A stretch of DNA of 64,000 nt from an uncultured Cyclobacteriaceae bacterium (lineage in GTDB: Bacteria; Bacteroidota; Bacteroidia; Cytophagales; Cyclobacteriaceae): positions 1-64,000 of the forward strand of contig CAKZRQ010000006.1 of the NCBI GenBank assembly GCA_937146645.1, given 5' to 3'. The translations under genes were made by a program, and so were the position numbers. Every line of letters starts with the position of its first letter. Position 1 is the first letter of the stretch. The notes beneath the pieces were generated by a model that was given only the letters and a program-made list of their open reading frames with translations, did no database searches and was not told where the DNA came from. Shown here one piece after another: positions 16,992 to 26,274 of the stretch.

Positions 16992-18884
16992 ATGACCAGC
17001 CAGAAGAAATTTGTCATTGATTTTGACAGCACTTTCACCCGGGTAGAAGCTCTTGACATCCTTGGAGAAATAAGCCTCGAAAATGACCCCAAGAGAAGCG
17101 AAAAACTTCAAGCCATAAAGGATATTACCGATCGTGGCATGGGAGGTACTGTGACTTTTAGAGAGAGCTTAGAACAAAGACTGGATATCCTTCAGGCAAA
17201 TAAATCTCAGATTTCTGATTTGGTCGAAGCTTTAAAAAATTACGTTTCTAAGTCTTTTGATAGAAACAGAGAATTCTTAGAGGACAATGCGGATGACATC
17301 TTTATTCTATCTAATGGTTTCAAAGATTTCATAATTCCAATTGTTGGAGAATACGGCATAAAGGCTGAGAATGTCTTTGCGAATGAGTTTGTCTACGATG
17401 AGTCGGACAACATCGTAGATTTTAACAGAGACAATCCTCTTTCGGTCAATAAAGGCAAAGCAGAAACACTCAGAAGGCTTAAATTAGAAGGCGATATCTA
17501 CATGATCGGCGACGGATACACGGATTATGAAGTGAAAGAATCTGGCATCGCCAACAAATTCTACGCTTTTACAGAAAATGTGCATCGTGATAATGTCGCC
17601 CAGAAAGCCGATCATATTGCACTTAGTTTAGATGAAATTTTATACGTCAATAAATTGAATAAGAAATTTTCCTACCCCAAAAGTCGAATCAAGGTTCTTC
17701 TCCTTGAAAACATCCATCCTATCGGCGAACAGATTCTCAGAGAAGAAGGCTACCAGGTTGAAATCGTAAGCTCTGCACTAAGCGAAGAGGAACTTTGCGA
17801 GAAAATCAAAACGGTCTCTATTCTTGGCATTCGATCAAAGACTCAAGTGACCAAGAAGGTTCTTGAAAATGCCAATAGACTATTAGCCATTGGAGCCTTC
17901 TGTATTGGGACTAACCAAATTGATTTGGTGACATGTCAGGAGAAAGGAATTGCTGTATTCAATGCCCCTTTCAGCAACACCCGATCTGTGGTCGAAATGG
18001 CAATTGCTGAGATCATATTCCTAATGAGAAACTTCCCTGATAAAGTAGCAAGTATGCATGAGGGAAAATGGGATAAATCCGCGAAGGGAAGTTTTGAGAT
18101 TCGTGGAAAGAAACTAGGGATAATCGGCTACGGAAATATTGGTGCTCAGCTTTCAGTTTTGGCTGAAAATATGGGAATGAACGTCTTCTATTTTGATGCA
18201 GTTGAAAAGCTTGCTCTAGGCAATGCCACCAAACTGAAGAGCCTTGAAGAGCTACTCAATACTTGCGATGTGATTTCACTTCATGTGGATGGGAGAAAAG
18301 AAAATAAAAACCTCATCGACGCAAGGCACATCAAAATGATGAAGAAGGGGGCGTATTTGGTGAACCTCAGTCGTGGACACGTAGTAGAAATCGATGCACT
18401 TAAGGATGCTATCGAATCGGGACACTTGGCTGGCTGCGCAGTTGATGTATTTCCAGAAGAGCCAAAAAACAACTCTGAACCCTTTATTTCATCTCTCAAA
18501 GGTCTGAAAAACACGATTTTAACTCCACATATTGGAGGGAGTACTTTAGAGGCTCAGGAGAACATCGCCAACTTTGTTCCTGGAAAAATCATGGAATACA
18601 TAAATACTGGCAACACGTATAATTCCGTGAACTTCCCAAATCTTCAGCTTCCATTCCTTGTGGATGCACACAGGTTAATTCACGTGCATGAAAACTCACC
18701 TGGAATCCTGGCAAAGATTAACCAGATTTTGGCGGACTTTGAGATAAATATCGTGGGACAGTATCTGAAAACGAATGAGAAAATCGGTTATGTAATCACA
18801 GATATCGACAAAGCCTATTCTAAAGATGCCATCGACGCCCTTAAGGCCATTCCAGGTACAATAAGATTCCGGGTTCTTTATTAA
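16992..18884 (+). CDS. Fused phosphoserine phosphatase (HAD) and D-3-phosphoglycerate dehydrogenase
   Basis: A 630-residue protein carrying two enzymes of serine synthesis. Residues 1-220 are a HAD-IB phosphatase of the SerB type: nucleophile Asp10 and Asp12 in DFDST, Ser107-Asn108-Gly109, and GDGYTD with Asp174 and Asp178. Residues 232-550 are a SerA dehydrogenase: GIIGYGNIG nucleotide loop (376-384), catalytic Arg461, Glu490 and His513 (TPHIGGST). Residues 557-630 are an ACT domain beginning HENSPGILAKI, the usual serine-binding feedback site. SerA and SerB act before and after the transaminase SerC, which is not part of the fusion or the neighbourhood. I chose the ATG at 16992 because the HAD strand starts six residues later. 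Confidence 0.9.
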   Translation: MTSQKKFVIDFDSTFTRVEALDILGEISLENDPKRSEKLQAIKDITDRGMGGTVTFRESLEQRLDILQANKSQISDLVEALKNYVSKSFDRNREFLEDNADDIFILSNGFKDFIIPIVGEYGIKAENVFANEFVYDESDNIVDFNRDNPLSVNKGKAETLRRLKLEGDIYMIGDGYTDYEVKESGIANKFYAFTENVHRDNVAQKADHIALSLDEILYVNKLNKKFSYPKSRIKVLLLENIHPIGEQILREEGYQVEIVSSALSEEELCEKIKTVSILGIRSKTQVTKKVLENANRLLAIGAFCIGTNQIDLVTCQEKGIAVFNAPFSNTRSVVEMAIAEIIFLMRNFPDKVASMHEGKWDKSAKGSFEIRGKKLGIIGYGNIGAQLSVLAENMGMNVFYFDAVEKLALGNATKLKSLEELLNTCDVISLHVDGRKENKNLIDARHIKMMKKGAYLVNLSRGHVVEIDALKDAIESGHLAGCAVDVFPEEPKNNSEPFISSLKGLKNTILTPHIGGSTLEAQENIANFVPGKIMEYINTGNTYNSVNFPNLQLPFLVDAHRLIHVHENSPGILAKINQILADFEINIVGQYLKTNEKIGYVITDIDKAYSKDAIDALKAIPGTIRFRVLY

Positions 18885-19372
18885 GCTTCGACAATTTCTT
18901 TCTCTAACCGAAGTCTTCCGATCAAAACAAGTGAAGTGTAAAGGGTCCAAATGACTATTGGAAGGGTTAAGTAGGAGAGCGATTCTTCTAAAGTAGCCAA
19001 TTGATTTCCCAGGACTATTGCCAGTAAAATAATCAAGCAGTTCCCTCCTATTCCTAACTTTACAGCTGATATACCCGTCAGTTTCTCCAAACCCAAGGTG
19101 TAATAAGGATACCCAGCACAAATTAGTGCTAGGGCAAAGTTTAATCCATAAATATTTACGAGACTAGCTTGCTGCAAATGGGTATGGAGATAGGCCAGCA
19201 GGCCAAAAAGAATAATCCAGACAATGGGAATTAAATAACCAGCAGGCTCGAACCAAAGTCTTTGAGATGCTGAGTTGCCTTTAAACCTTAACCCCATTAA
19301 GACTGCTGGTACATTAAACAATACCAGAAAGGCCTCGAAAAAAATAAGGTTATTGAAAAGGTCGGATTCCAC
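18881..19372 (-). CDS. TspO/MBR-like membrane protein
   Basis: A 163-residue protein with five hydrophobic segments (about 8-26, 43-63, 76-94, 104-122 and 133-152), the topology of TspO. The second segment reads FEPAGYLIPIVWIILFGLLAY, close to the TspO block with a PPGW-like turn and PxxW. Tryptophan content is lower than in classical TspO, so this is a distant or divergent member. TspO proteins bind porphyrins. The stop shares TTAA with the serine-synthesis fusion gene. Confidence 0.55.
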   Translation of the reverse strand: MESDLFNNLIFFEAFLVLFNVPAVLMGLRFKGNSASQRLWFEPAGYLIPIVWIILFGLLAYLHTHLQQASLVNIYGLNFALALICAGYPYYTLGLEKLTGISAVKLGIGGNCLIILLAIVLGNQLATLEESLSYLTLPIVIWTLYTSLVLIGRLRLEKEIVEA

Positions 19373-19412
19373 TAAGGATCAACCTATTTCTTAAAAAAAG
19401 GTTCGAACGATT

Positions 19413-19865
19413 TTACTTCAGTTGACCAATTAATCGTCGGTGATAATTAATCTGGCCGAGATGATAATTCAAATGTCCGTAAAGATGAAGTAAAAAATTT
19501 TGATACGTGATTTTCTGAGGAAATGGCTGAATTGGAAAATCCCTATCTAGGTTTTCACCTTCAAGCTTCTTCAATGATTCCTCAACCCATTTGGAACTCT
19601 CATCTATCCACTGATAAATTTCTTCTCTTTTTACAGGTTTGCCTGAAAACTCAAACTCCCGATCTCTCACATAATCGAATTCACCTATTTCCTTTCCGAT
19701 AAAGGCCCTCAGGTTCCCACATAAATGAACGGCGAGCGTTCCACCAGAATTCGCAATTTGACCACTTACCTTCCACAAATCCTCCTCATTTTCATAAGCT
19801 TCTAACTCTGACCTTAATCTTGTCAGATCTCTTTGAAATAGGTAATTCAGGTCTTTAAGCATCAT
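19413..19865 (-). CDS. DinB-like four-helix protein (DUF1572 type)
   Basis: A 150-residue, all-helical protein with the conserved DinB/DUF1572 landmarks AVHLCGNLRAFIG (near residue 46), RDREFEF and the C-terminal YGHLNYHLGQINYHRR. The three histidines (around 47, 129 and 133) are the expected metal-binding set of the DinB superfamily. The enzymatic role is unknown; other superfamily members are thiol transferases. It follows rhlE after 9 bases and is likely co-transcribed with it. Confidence 0.8.
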   Translation of the reverse strand: MMLKDLNYLFQRDLTRLRSELEAYENEEDLWKVSGQIANSGGTLAVHLCGNLRAFIGKEIGEFDYVRDREFEFSGKPVKREEIYQWIDESSKWVEESLKKLEGENLDRDFPIQPFPQKITYQNFLLHLYGHLNYHLGQINYHRRLIGQLK

Positions 19866-19874
19866 TTGTTGGGT

Positions 19875-21296
19875 TTATTTTTTATCCACTACGTTTTTCC
19901 TTTGGCCAAATTTACTGTTGGACTTCTTTTCAGTTCCTTGCTTTTGATTTGAAGGCTTTTGTTGATTTGGCTGATTAGTTTTTTGACCCTCCTTCTTTTT
20001 AGTAGAATGATGGTTCGTATGACCAGAATTGCTATTCCCTCCTTTATTCCGAGGTGGGTACCTTTTTTTACCATTTCGATGTTTGTTCCCCCCGCTATTC
20101 TTATTAGAATAACCCTTTTTCTTTCCTGAAAACTTTTTCCGACCACTTTCACCATAAATGTAATTCGGTCCCTTTTCGAAGCCTTCAGGTAATGGAATCT
20201 GATTTATTTCCATACCTATCAAATCTTGAATCCGATCGAATTTCTGCTGATCCTTCTGGTTTACAAAGGTCAAAGCTTCCCCTTCCATATCGGCTCTGGC
20301 CGTTCTACCTACTCGATGAACATAGTCTTCAGGATCACCCGGCGTATCATAATTAATCACCAATTCAATTCCCACCACATCGATTCCCCGTGAAATAATA
20401 TCCGTTCCCACCAGAATCTTCACTTTTTTATTTTTAAAGGCAGACATGATCTTTTCACGATTGATCTGCTCAAGGTCCGAATGGAATGCTTCCACATCAA
20501 ATTTCTTCCTCAGCACTCGATAAAGCGATTTTACTTTCTCCTTGGTAGAAGCGAAAATAATTACGGCTTCATAATCCTTTTTGGAAAGGACATGTCTTAC
20601 TAAATCCTCCTTTTGGGGATCATAAACAGAATACATGCCTTGAGTAACTCCTTCTGCCGTTTTGCCTATAGCGATGGAAATCTCCTCAGGATCCTTTAGA
20701 ATCTTCATGCTGAATTGCCGAATCTTTGGAGGCATGGTAGCTGAAAACAAAACTGTCTGTCTATCCTTTGGTAAATAATTAACAATCTTCAAGATATCAT
20801 CAGAAAAGCCCATATCCATCATTCGATCTGCCTCGTCCAGGACTAAATGCTCAAGACTAGAAAGATTCATTTTACCGCCAGCCAAAAGCGCAATCAATCT
20901 TCCAGGCGTAGCCACAATAATCTCAGCACCAGTTTCCATCGCACGTTTCTGTTGCTCCCAGACTATACCATCCCCCCCACCATAAACTGGAATAGAACTA
21001 ATCCCTAGAAAATAAGCGAATCCCTGAATCTGCTGGTCAATTTGAAGAGCAAGTTCTCTGGTTGGTGCAAGGATTAAAGTATTTAGCTTACCCGCAGGAG
21101 ATTTTGAAATCTTATTTAGGATCGGAAGAATAAAAGCTGCAGTCTTACCTGTACCTGTTTGAGCACAAGCTATCAAGTCCTTTTTCGCGAGAATTGTGGG
21201 AATTGCTTTTTCCTGAATGGGTGTGGGCTCTTTAAAACCCATGGCATCTAATCCCTCCTGAAGTGTGGGATCAAAATTAAAAGAGGAGAAGTCCAA
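19875..21296 (-). CDS. rhlE: DEAD-box RNA helicase, RhlE type
   Basis: The 473-residue protein has the full helicase motif set: Q motif GFKEPTPIQ (21-29), Walker A AQTGTGKT (46-53), PTREL, TPGR, DEAD (LVLDEADRM), SAT, the TDIISRGID motif and HRVGRTAR. The core ends around residue 375 and a basic tail of about 95 residues rich in Lys, Asn, Gly and Gln follows, as in RhlE proteins where it binds RNA. It acts in ribosome assembly, cold adaptation or RNA decay. Confidence 0.92.
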   Translation of the reverse strand: MDFSSFNFDPTLQEGLDAMGFKEPTPIQEKAIPTILAKKDLIACAQTGTGKTAAFILPILNKISKSPAGKLNTLILAPTRELALQIDQQIQGFAYFLGISSIPVYGGGDGIVWEQQKRAMETGAEIIVATPGRLIALLAGGKMNLSSLEHLVLDEADRMMDMGFSDDILKIVNYLPKDRQTVLFSATMPPKIRQFSMKILKDPEEISIAIGKTAEGVTQGMYSVYDPQKEDLVRHVLSKKDYEAVIIFASTKEKVKSLYRVLRKKFDVEAFHSDLEQINREKIMSAFKNKKVKILVGTDIISRGIDVVGIELVINYDTPGDPEDYVHRVGRTARADMEGEALTFVNQKDQQKFDRIQDLIGMEINQIPLPEGFEKGPNYIYGESGRKKFSGKKKGYSNKNSGGNKHRNGKKRYPPRNKGGNSNSGHTNHHSTKKKEGQKTNQPNQQKPSNQKQGTEKKSNSKFGQRKNVVDKK

Positions 21297-21475
21297 TTGG
21301 TGATGGTTTTGTTTGGGTATGGAAACTATATCATTTTCCTATTCTGTAAGTTTACTATAATTATCCCAGAAAGAAACCAATCAACCGCATTTTGAGTAAT
21401 ATGAACGCCGGTCAAGTTAATTTGCATGCATCATCACAATCTGGCTATATTACATACAGGAACCACAAAGGATTT

Positions 21476-22546
21476 ATGTCCATCACCCAACGAAAAATCA
21501 CCCAAATACTCTGCATACTATTTATTTGCTTACTGGGCATTATTACCTCATCCCAAGCCCAGAGGTTATCGCTTAAAGGAAGAGTGATAGATGTAGACAC
21601 GAAAGAATTTATTCAAGGGGCAACTGTGACCCTAAGAGGAACTGCTTCCGGGGTTAAAACTAATGCCGCAGGATATTTTGACATAGAAGATTTAATCCCT
21701 GATCGATATGTTATGACGATTAGAGTTGAAGATTATAATTTCTATGAGCAAGTAGTAGTACTGGATGAGAGCCTGGACCTTGGTGACATTTATATAGTGA
21801 AAATCGGAGCTGAAGGAACCGGAGCAGCTATTCAAAAAACGATTCGAGCGAATAATATCACCAAGCTTTTTAATGAGAGGCCCAACTTCATCGGCGGAAA
21901 TATGATCTACGGAATTCCTCCTGAGCCAAAAAAACTTGTAGGCGATTCCTACATCGATAAAAAATGGAACGCAGCATCCATACTTCTTTACCGAGATCAG
22001 GAAATGCTGGAAGGCTTCAGAGCTCGATACAATGTGATTTCAAATATGTTCGAGCTGATGGAACCTGAAAACAATTTAGTTTCTATCATGCCAGGTCTCA
22101 GAATCCAGAACATAGTCTGGGTCGATTCTACCTATAAGGTTCCCAGGTACTTTGTAAACGGGATGGATTTCAAAGAAGAAGGAGCTCCCATATCAGGATT
22201 CTTTGAAGTTTTGGTGGATGGAGAACTCCCACTTATGAGACGTACAAAGGTGATACTAAAAGAATCCAATTACAACCAAGCCTTGATGGTTGGGGAGCGT
22301 AATGACCAATTGGTCAAGCGAAACTATTATTACTTCCTTAAAGAGAAAGATGTCTTTGAGGTACCTAAGAAGAGAAAGAAGTTTTACGAACTCTTTGGGG
22401 ATGATGCGGAGAAAATGGAAGGTTTTGTAAATGATAATAGCCTCAGTCATAGAGAGCCAAATGATCTTTTCGAAATATTCACCTACTATAATTCCCAATT
22501 TCCTGGCTTCCAACCCATTATCAATCAGCTGATTGGAGAAAATTAA
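21476..22546 (+). CDS. Exported protein with CarboxypepD_reg-like domain
   Basis: The 356-residue protein has a signal peptide (MSITQRKITQILCILFICLLG...SSQAQ) followed by a CarboxypepD_reg-like beta-sandwich (about 28-110, RLSLKGRVIDVDTKEFIQGATV) and a C-terminal part without a recognisable domain that resembles exported Bacteroidota proteins of unknown function. The ATG at 21476 preceded by AAAGGA is chosen; an earlier start 84 bases upstream would bury the signal peptide. It is not a TonB receptor: there is no plug or barrel. It precedes the GGT-like gene by 7 bases, suggesting an operon. Confidence 0.7.
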   Translation: MSITQRKITQILCILFICLLGIITSSQAQRLSLKGRVIDVDTKEFIQGATVTLRGTASGVKTNAAGYFDIEDLIPDRYVMTIRVEDYNFYEQVVVLDESLDLGDIYIVKIGAEGTGAAIQKTIRANNITKLFNERPNFIGGNMIYGIPPEPKKLVGDSYIDKKWNAASILLYRDQEMLEGFRARYNVISNMFELMEPENNLVSIMPGLRIQNIVWVDSTYKVPRYFVNGMDFKEEGAPISGFFEVLVDGELPLMRRTKVILKESNYNQALMVGERNDQLVKRNYYYFLKEKDVFEVPKKRKKFYELFGDDAEKMEGFVNDNSLSHREPNDLFEIFTYYNSQFPGFQPIINQLIGEN

Positions 22547-22553
22547 TCTTCAC

Positions 22554-24425
22554 ATGAAAAAACTTCTACTTCCTCTGCTACTCCTTAGTAGCACCATGCT
22601 CTTTGCGCAGCAACCTAATCTAGCCCCAGGTTCTAAGCCTACGGCAAAGCCAATTCTTCATGGTAAAGATTGGGTGGCTATTACTGGCAAGCCCCTGGCC
22701 GCGACTGCAGGATCCCATATTTTCCAGCAAGGCGGAAATGCAGTTGATGCTGCATGTGCGATGCTAGCTGCCACCGCGACCATGTGGGATGTGCTTTCCT
22801 GGGGAGGAGAAACACAGGCTTTGATTTATCACCCTGAGGAGAAAAGAGTGATTGCAATCAATGCACTTGGTTATGCACCTAGTGGAGCAACGGTTGACTT
22901 CTTCAAATCTCAGGATATGGAATATCCACCAGCCTTTGGCCCTTTGGCAGCCACCACTCCTGGTACTCCGGGAGGTTTGATGACCATGCTTGCAGAATAC
23001 GGCACCATGAGTTTGGCAGAAGTGTTGGCACCCGCCATGGATTTGGCTTCAGGATATCCCATAGAGGCTCAGACTGCCGATAATATCGAAAAAGGAAAAG
23101 AGCGAATTAAAGAATGGCCATATGCTAAAAAGATTTTTCTACCCCATTTGGGAGAAGAAAGGGAAGCCCCTTATCCAGGGGAGATTTTCGTTCAAACAGA
23201 TCTTTTGGCTACACTTCAGAAACTAATCTATACGGAAAAGGAAGCATTAGCAAACGGAAAAAGCAGAGAAGAAGCGATATATGCCGCCAATGATAGATTT
23301 TACAGAGGCGACATTGCCAAAGAGATAGTTCGTGGTGCTCAGGAGCAAGGAGGCTTATTCACTGAAGAAGACTTGGCGAATTGGAAGGTAAAAATCGAGG
23401 AACCATTAATGGTCAATTATAAAGGAATAGATGTTTACAAATTGCAAGAATGGACTCAGGGTCCTGCACTGCTCCAAGCATTAAATATCCTTGAAAATTT
23501 TGACCTCAAGTCAATGGGCTATAACTCAACCCAATACATCCATACGGTTTATCAGGCCATGAGCATGGCTTTTGCGGATCGGGACTTTTACTATTCTGAT
23601 CCGGCTTTTGATCCGGTTTCTCCGATGAAGGGTTTGCTCTCGAAGGAATATGCCAAGGCCAGAGCTGCTGAAATTAATCTTGATTCCAATGATCCAGCTA
23701 TCAAAGCGGGTGATCCCTATCCTTTCCAGGGTGGTGAAAATCCGTTTTTAGACATCTTGAATGCACCTGATTCTATGATGGCAATCAATGTTTCAGACAC
23801 CCCACTTACAGGACCTGAAGATCCTTATTTAGAGGAATTTTTAAGCGGCACCACATCTATCCAAGCCGCAGACAAGGATGGCTGGGTGGTGTCCATCACA
23901 CCAAGTGGTGGTTGGGTGCCAGCGGTGGTTGCTGGAAATACCGGAGTAGGTATGAGTCAGCGGATGCAAAGCTTCGTACTTGATGAAAATCTAAATCCAT
24001 ATAATCTTGTAGAGCCTGGGAAAAGGCCAAGGGTAACCCTCACTCCCAGTCTGGCTTTAAAGGATGGAAAGCCATTCCTTTCATTTGCAGTTCAGGGAGG
24101 AGACTCTCAGGACCAAAATCTTTTGCAGATGTTCCTGAATGTGGTGGAATTCGGAATGAATGTACAGGAGGCCACAGAGGCAGCCAACTTCAATTCACTT
24201 CAATTACAAAGCTCATTTGGTGATCATGCCATCAAGCCGGGAAATCTAATTTTAAGAGAAGACACTTCTCCATGGGTAAGAAATGAACTGGCTAAAATGG
24301 GTTACTCCATGAATTTCTGGAACAAAACCTCAGGCCCTATCAATGGAATCTGGTTTGATTGGGAAAATGGTACGCTATGGGGCGGCAGCTCCAATTATGG
24401 AGATGATTATGGGATAGCTTGGTAA
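22554..24425 (+). CDS. Exported gamma-glutamyltransferase family protein
   Basis: A 623-residue secreted enzyme (signal peptide ending LFAQQ) of the Ntn-hydrolase gamma-glutamyltransferase family. The autocatalytic cleavage site is probably before Thr433 in SGTTSIQAADKDGWVVS; classical GGTs have TTH here, this has TTS. The region GYAPSGAT (about 105-113) lacks the arginine which in classical GGT (RExAP) binds the glutamate carboxylate, so the true substrate may differ. It would give a large and small subunit. It follows the CarboxypepD_reg gene after 7 bases. Confidence 0.85.
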   Translation: MKKLLLPLLLLSSTMLFAQQPNLAPGSKPTAKPILHGKDWVAITGKPLAATAGSHIFQQGGNAVDAACAMLAATATMWDVLSWGGETQALIYHPEEKRVIAINALGYAPSGATVDFFKSQDMEYPPAFGPLAATTPGTPGGLMTMLAEYGTMSLAEVLAPAMDLASGYPIEAQTADNIEKGKERIKEWPYAKKIFLPHLGEEREAPYPGEIFVQTDLLATLQKLIYTEKEALANGKSREEAIYAANDRFYRGDIAKEIVRGAQEQGGLFTEEDLANWKVKIEEPLMVNYKGIDVYKLQEWTQGPALLQALNILENFDLKSMGYNSTQYIHTVYQAMSMAFADRDFYYSDPAFDPVSPMKGLLSKEYAKARAAEINLDSNDPAIKAGDPYPFQGGENPFLDILNAPDSMMAINVSDTPLTGPEDPYLEEFLSGTTSIQAADKDGWVVSITPSGGWVPAVVAGNTGVGMSQRMQSFVLDENLNPYNLVEPGKRPRVTLTPSLALKDGKPFLSFAVQGGDSQDQNLLQMFLNVVEFGMNVQEATEAANFNSLQLQSSFGDHAIKPGNLILREDTSPWVRNELAKMGYSMNFWNKTSGPINGIWFDWENGTLWGGSSNYGDDYGIAW

Positions 24426-24441
24426 AATTTAGGCCTTATTA

Positions 24442-25068
24442 ATGAAGAAAATAACACCTTACAAATCCTATAAATACGCCGTTGCTTCTCTGGACAATGG
24501 AGGGAGGTTTTATAACCTAAGGTCTAAAGCTAGAGATGGTGATATTTCTTCGGCCGAATTGGCAAAAGCAGCAGGAGTTTTTGGAGGTAGGCAAACCATG
24601 ATGCTATATCTGGAAATGTCCCTAATGGACCTGGACGAATGGAAAAAAGGTCAAGTATTATCTCATTTATCCAAGAGTTTAAAATCTGACTACGCCAAAT
24701 TCAAACCAGAAAGATTCAGTCCACAACAAGCAAATGAAGCTGCCATGGTCGGTCAATCAGCCATCATCACAGGTATACCTAAGCACGTTGACTCCAAAAC
24801 TGAATTCAAAGGATTTATTATGATCCCAATTTCAACGGGAAAGACCACAACCTTCACCATGGTTCCACTCATTGATCAATATGATATTTATGAGTTGAGG
24901 GATGAAAGAACTGATCAGGAATTCTTCATTGCACACCATAGAAGCAAGAGAAAACTCAGTGAAGAAGTAACAAGGTGTGGTGGAGTTATTAAGGAATTGA
25001 AATCTAAGAAATCAGAGAAATCCAATTCAGATAAATTCCTTGAAATGGTCTATTATGCCTACTACTGA
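24442..25068 (+). CDS. Hypothetical protein
   Basis: A 208-residue soluble, basic protein (MKKITPYKSYKYAVASLDNGG...). No signal peptide, membrane segment or familiar motif. The frame is clean and it begins 16 bases after the GGT-like gene. The middle (about 105-150) looks beta-rich (GFIMIPISTGKTTTFTMVPLID), and the C-terminus is charged (KELKSKKSEKSNSDKF). I do not recognise it. Confidence 0.7.
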   Translation: MKKITPYKSYKYAVASLDNGGRFYNLRSKARDGDISSAELAKAAGVFGGRQTMMLYLEMSLMDLDEWKKGQVLSHLSKSLKSDYAKFKPERFSPQQANEAAMVGQSAIITGIPKHVDSKTEFKGFIMIPISTGKTTTFTMVPLIDQYDIYELRDERTDQEFFIAHHRSKRKLSEEVTRCGGVIKELKSKKSEKSNSDKFLEMVYYAYY

Positions 25069-25191
25069 TCCCTTATTTTTAGTCAAAAGAAGTAAAAATT
25101 GAATCAATAAAAACTTTTCACGAACCTGATTTCGGTACAATATTAGATTAGCGGAGTCCTCGTATTTTGGCGAGAAGAATCCCGTTTTCAA

Positions 25192-26202
25192 ATGAAGAAG
25201 CTAGAAAACCCTCTATTTTTAATCCTACTGGTTTTTTGTCAGTTTCATAGCCAAATCACTTTTGCCCAGTCCCAATCTTCACTAATTGATAAGAGAGAAA
25301 TCTCTAAAACGATTGACTCAATCGGGAAGAAATTAGAGGCAAATTATATTTTCCCTGATGTAGCTTCAGAGATGAGAACTGCACTCGAGGAAAACTTTGC
25401 TAATGGTAAATATGATACTCTTTCACTTCCTGAATCACTTGCGAAACAACTTACCGATGATCTACGAGAAGTAAGTAAAGACAAGCATCTGTTGGTTGTA
25501 TATAACCCTCAAATCATTGCCAGAGAAAATGCAATGAGCGATGAAGATCGAGCCAATGAAGAAGCCGAATGGATAAAAACCTGGGTCAGTGATCTTGAAA
25601 GAGATAATTATGGGATTAAGAAAGCTGATATGCTGGAAGGAAATATCGGGTATCTGGATTTAAGAGAATTCATCGACCCCAAGTACAGTGAAGATGCATT
25701 AGCTCAGGCTATGAGAAGATTGAGTGGTTCTGAGACCTTTATTCTTGACCTTAGAAATAATGATGGAGGACATCCGGATATGGTTGAGTTAGTGGCCAGC
25801 TATTTCTTCAAAGATGAACCTGTACTTCTTGCAAATCATTACGATCGACCGAAAAATGAAAAGACAGAATCCTGGACACGCTCATCCATTATCGGAAAGC
25901 GTATGCCCGAAGTCGATTTATTTATTTTGACGAGTAGTAAAACTTTCTCAGCAGCGGAGGCCATGAGCTACTTCATGCAGCAACTTGATCGAGCAACGAT
26001 AATTGGAGAGAATACAGCCGGTGGAGCCCATTTAACCGGCTCTGTAATAGCCACAGATAAATTTTATGTAAGAATCCCTCAGGGCAGGCCAACTAGCCCA
26101 ATCACCAATTCAAATTGGGAAGGTGTAGGTGTGATTCCAGATATTGAGGCGGTTGCAGAGAATGCATTGGAAGTGGCTCTGCAACAGGTGCGGAGCAAAT
26201 AG
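25192..26202 (+). CDS. Exported S41 family peptidase
   Basis: A 336-residue secreted serine peptidase of the S41/IRBP type (signal peptide ending ITFAQS). Its N-terminal three-helix part (about 36-110) and the catalytic domain with GYLDLREF, ILDLRNNDGGH and the nucleophile Ser253 in SSKTFSAAEAM are recognised. The oxyanion and acid region GENTAGGAH follows. No PDZ domain is seen. The length matches the IRBP-like subgroup. Substrate unknown. Confidence 0.86.
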   Translation: MKKLENPLFLILLVFCQFHSQITFAQSQSSLIDKREISKTIDSIGKKLEANYIFPDVASEMRTALEENFANGKYDTLSLPESLAKQLTDDLREVSKDKHLLVVYNPQIIARENAMSDEDRANEEAEWIKTWVSDLERDNYGIKKADMLEGNIGYLDLREFIDPKYSEDALAQAMRRLSGSETFILDLRNNDGGHPDMVELVASYFFKDEPVLLANHYDRPKNEKTESWTRSSIIGKRMPEVDLFILTSSKTFSAAEAMSYFMQQLDRATIIGENTAGGAHLTGSVIATDKFYVRIPQGRPTSPITNSNWEGVGVIPDIEAVAENALEVALQQVRSK

Positions 26203-26274
26203 GGATATTTAATCCTTTCTCTTCTTGAGGTTCCACTCAATTTTTTAATTTGGATATCCTAAAAACATACTGAA

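Noticed and set aside
21392..21475. Upstream extension of the CarboxypepD_reg gene
   Set aside because: It would place 28 residues before a clear signal peptide, and an AAAGGA precedes the later ATG.
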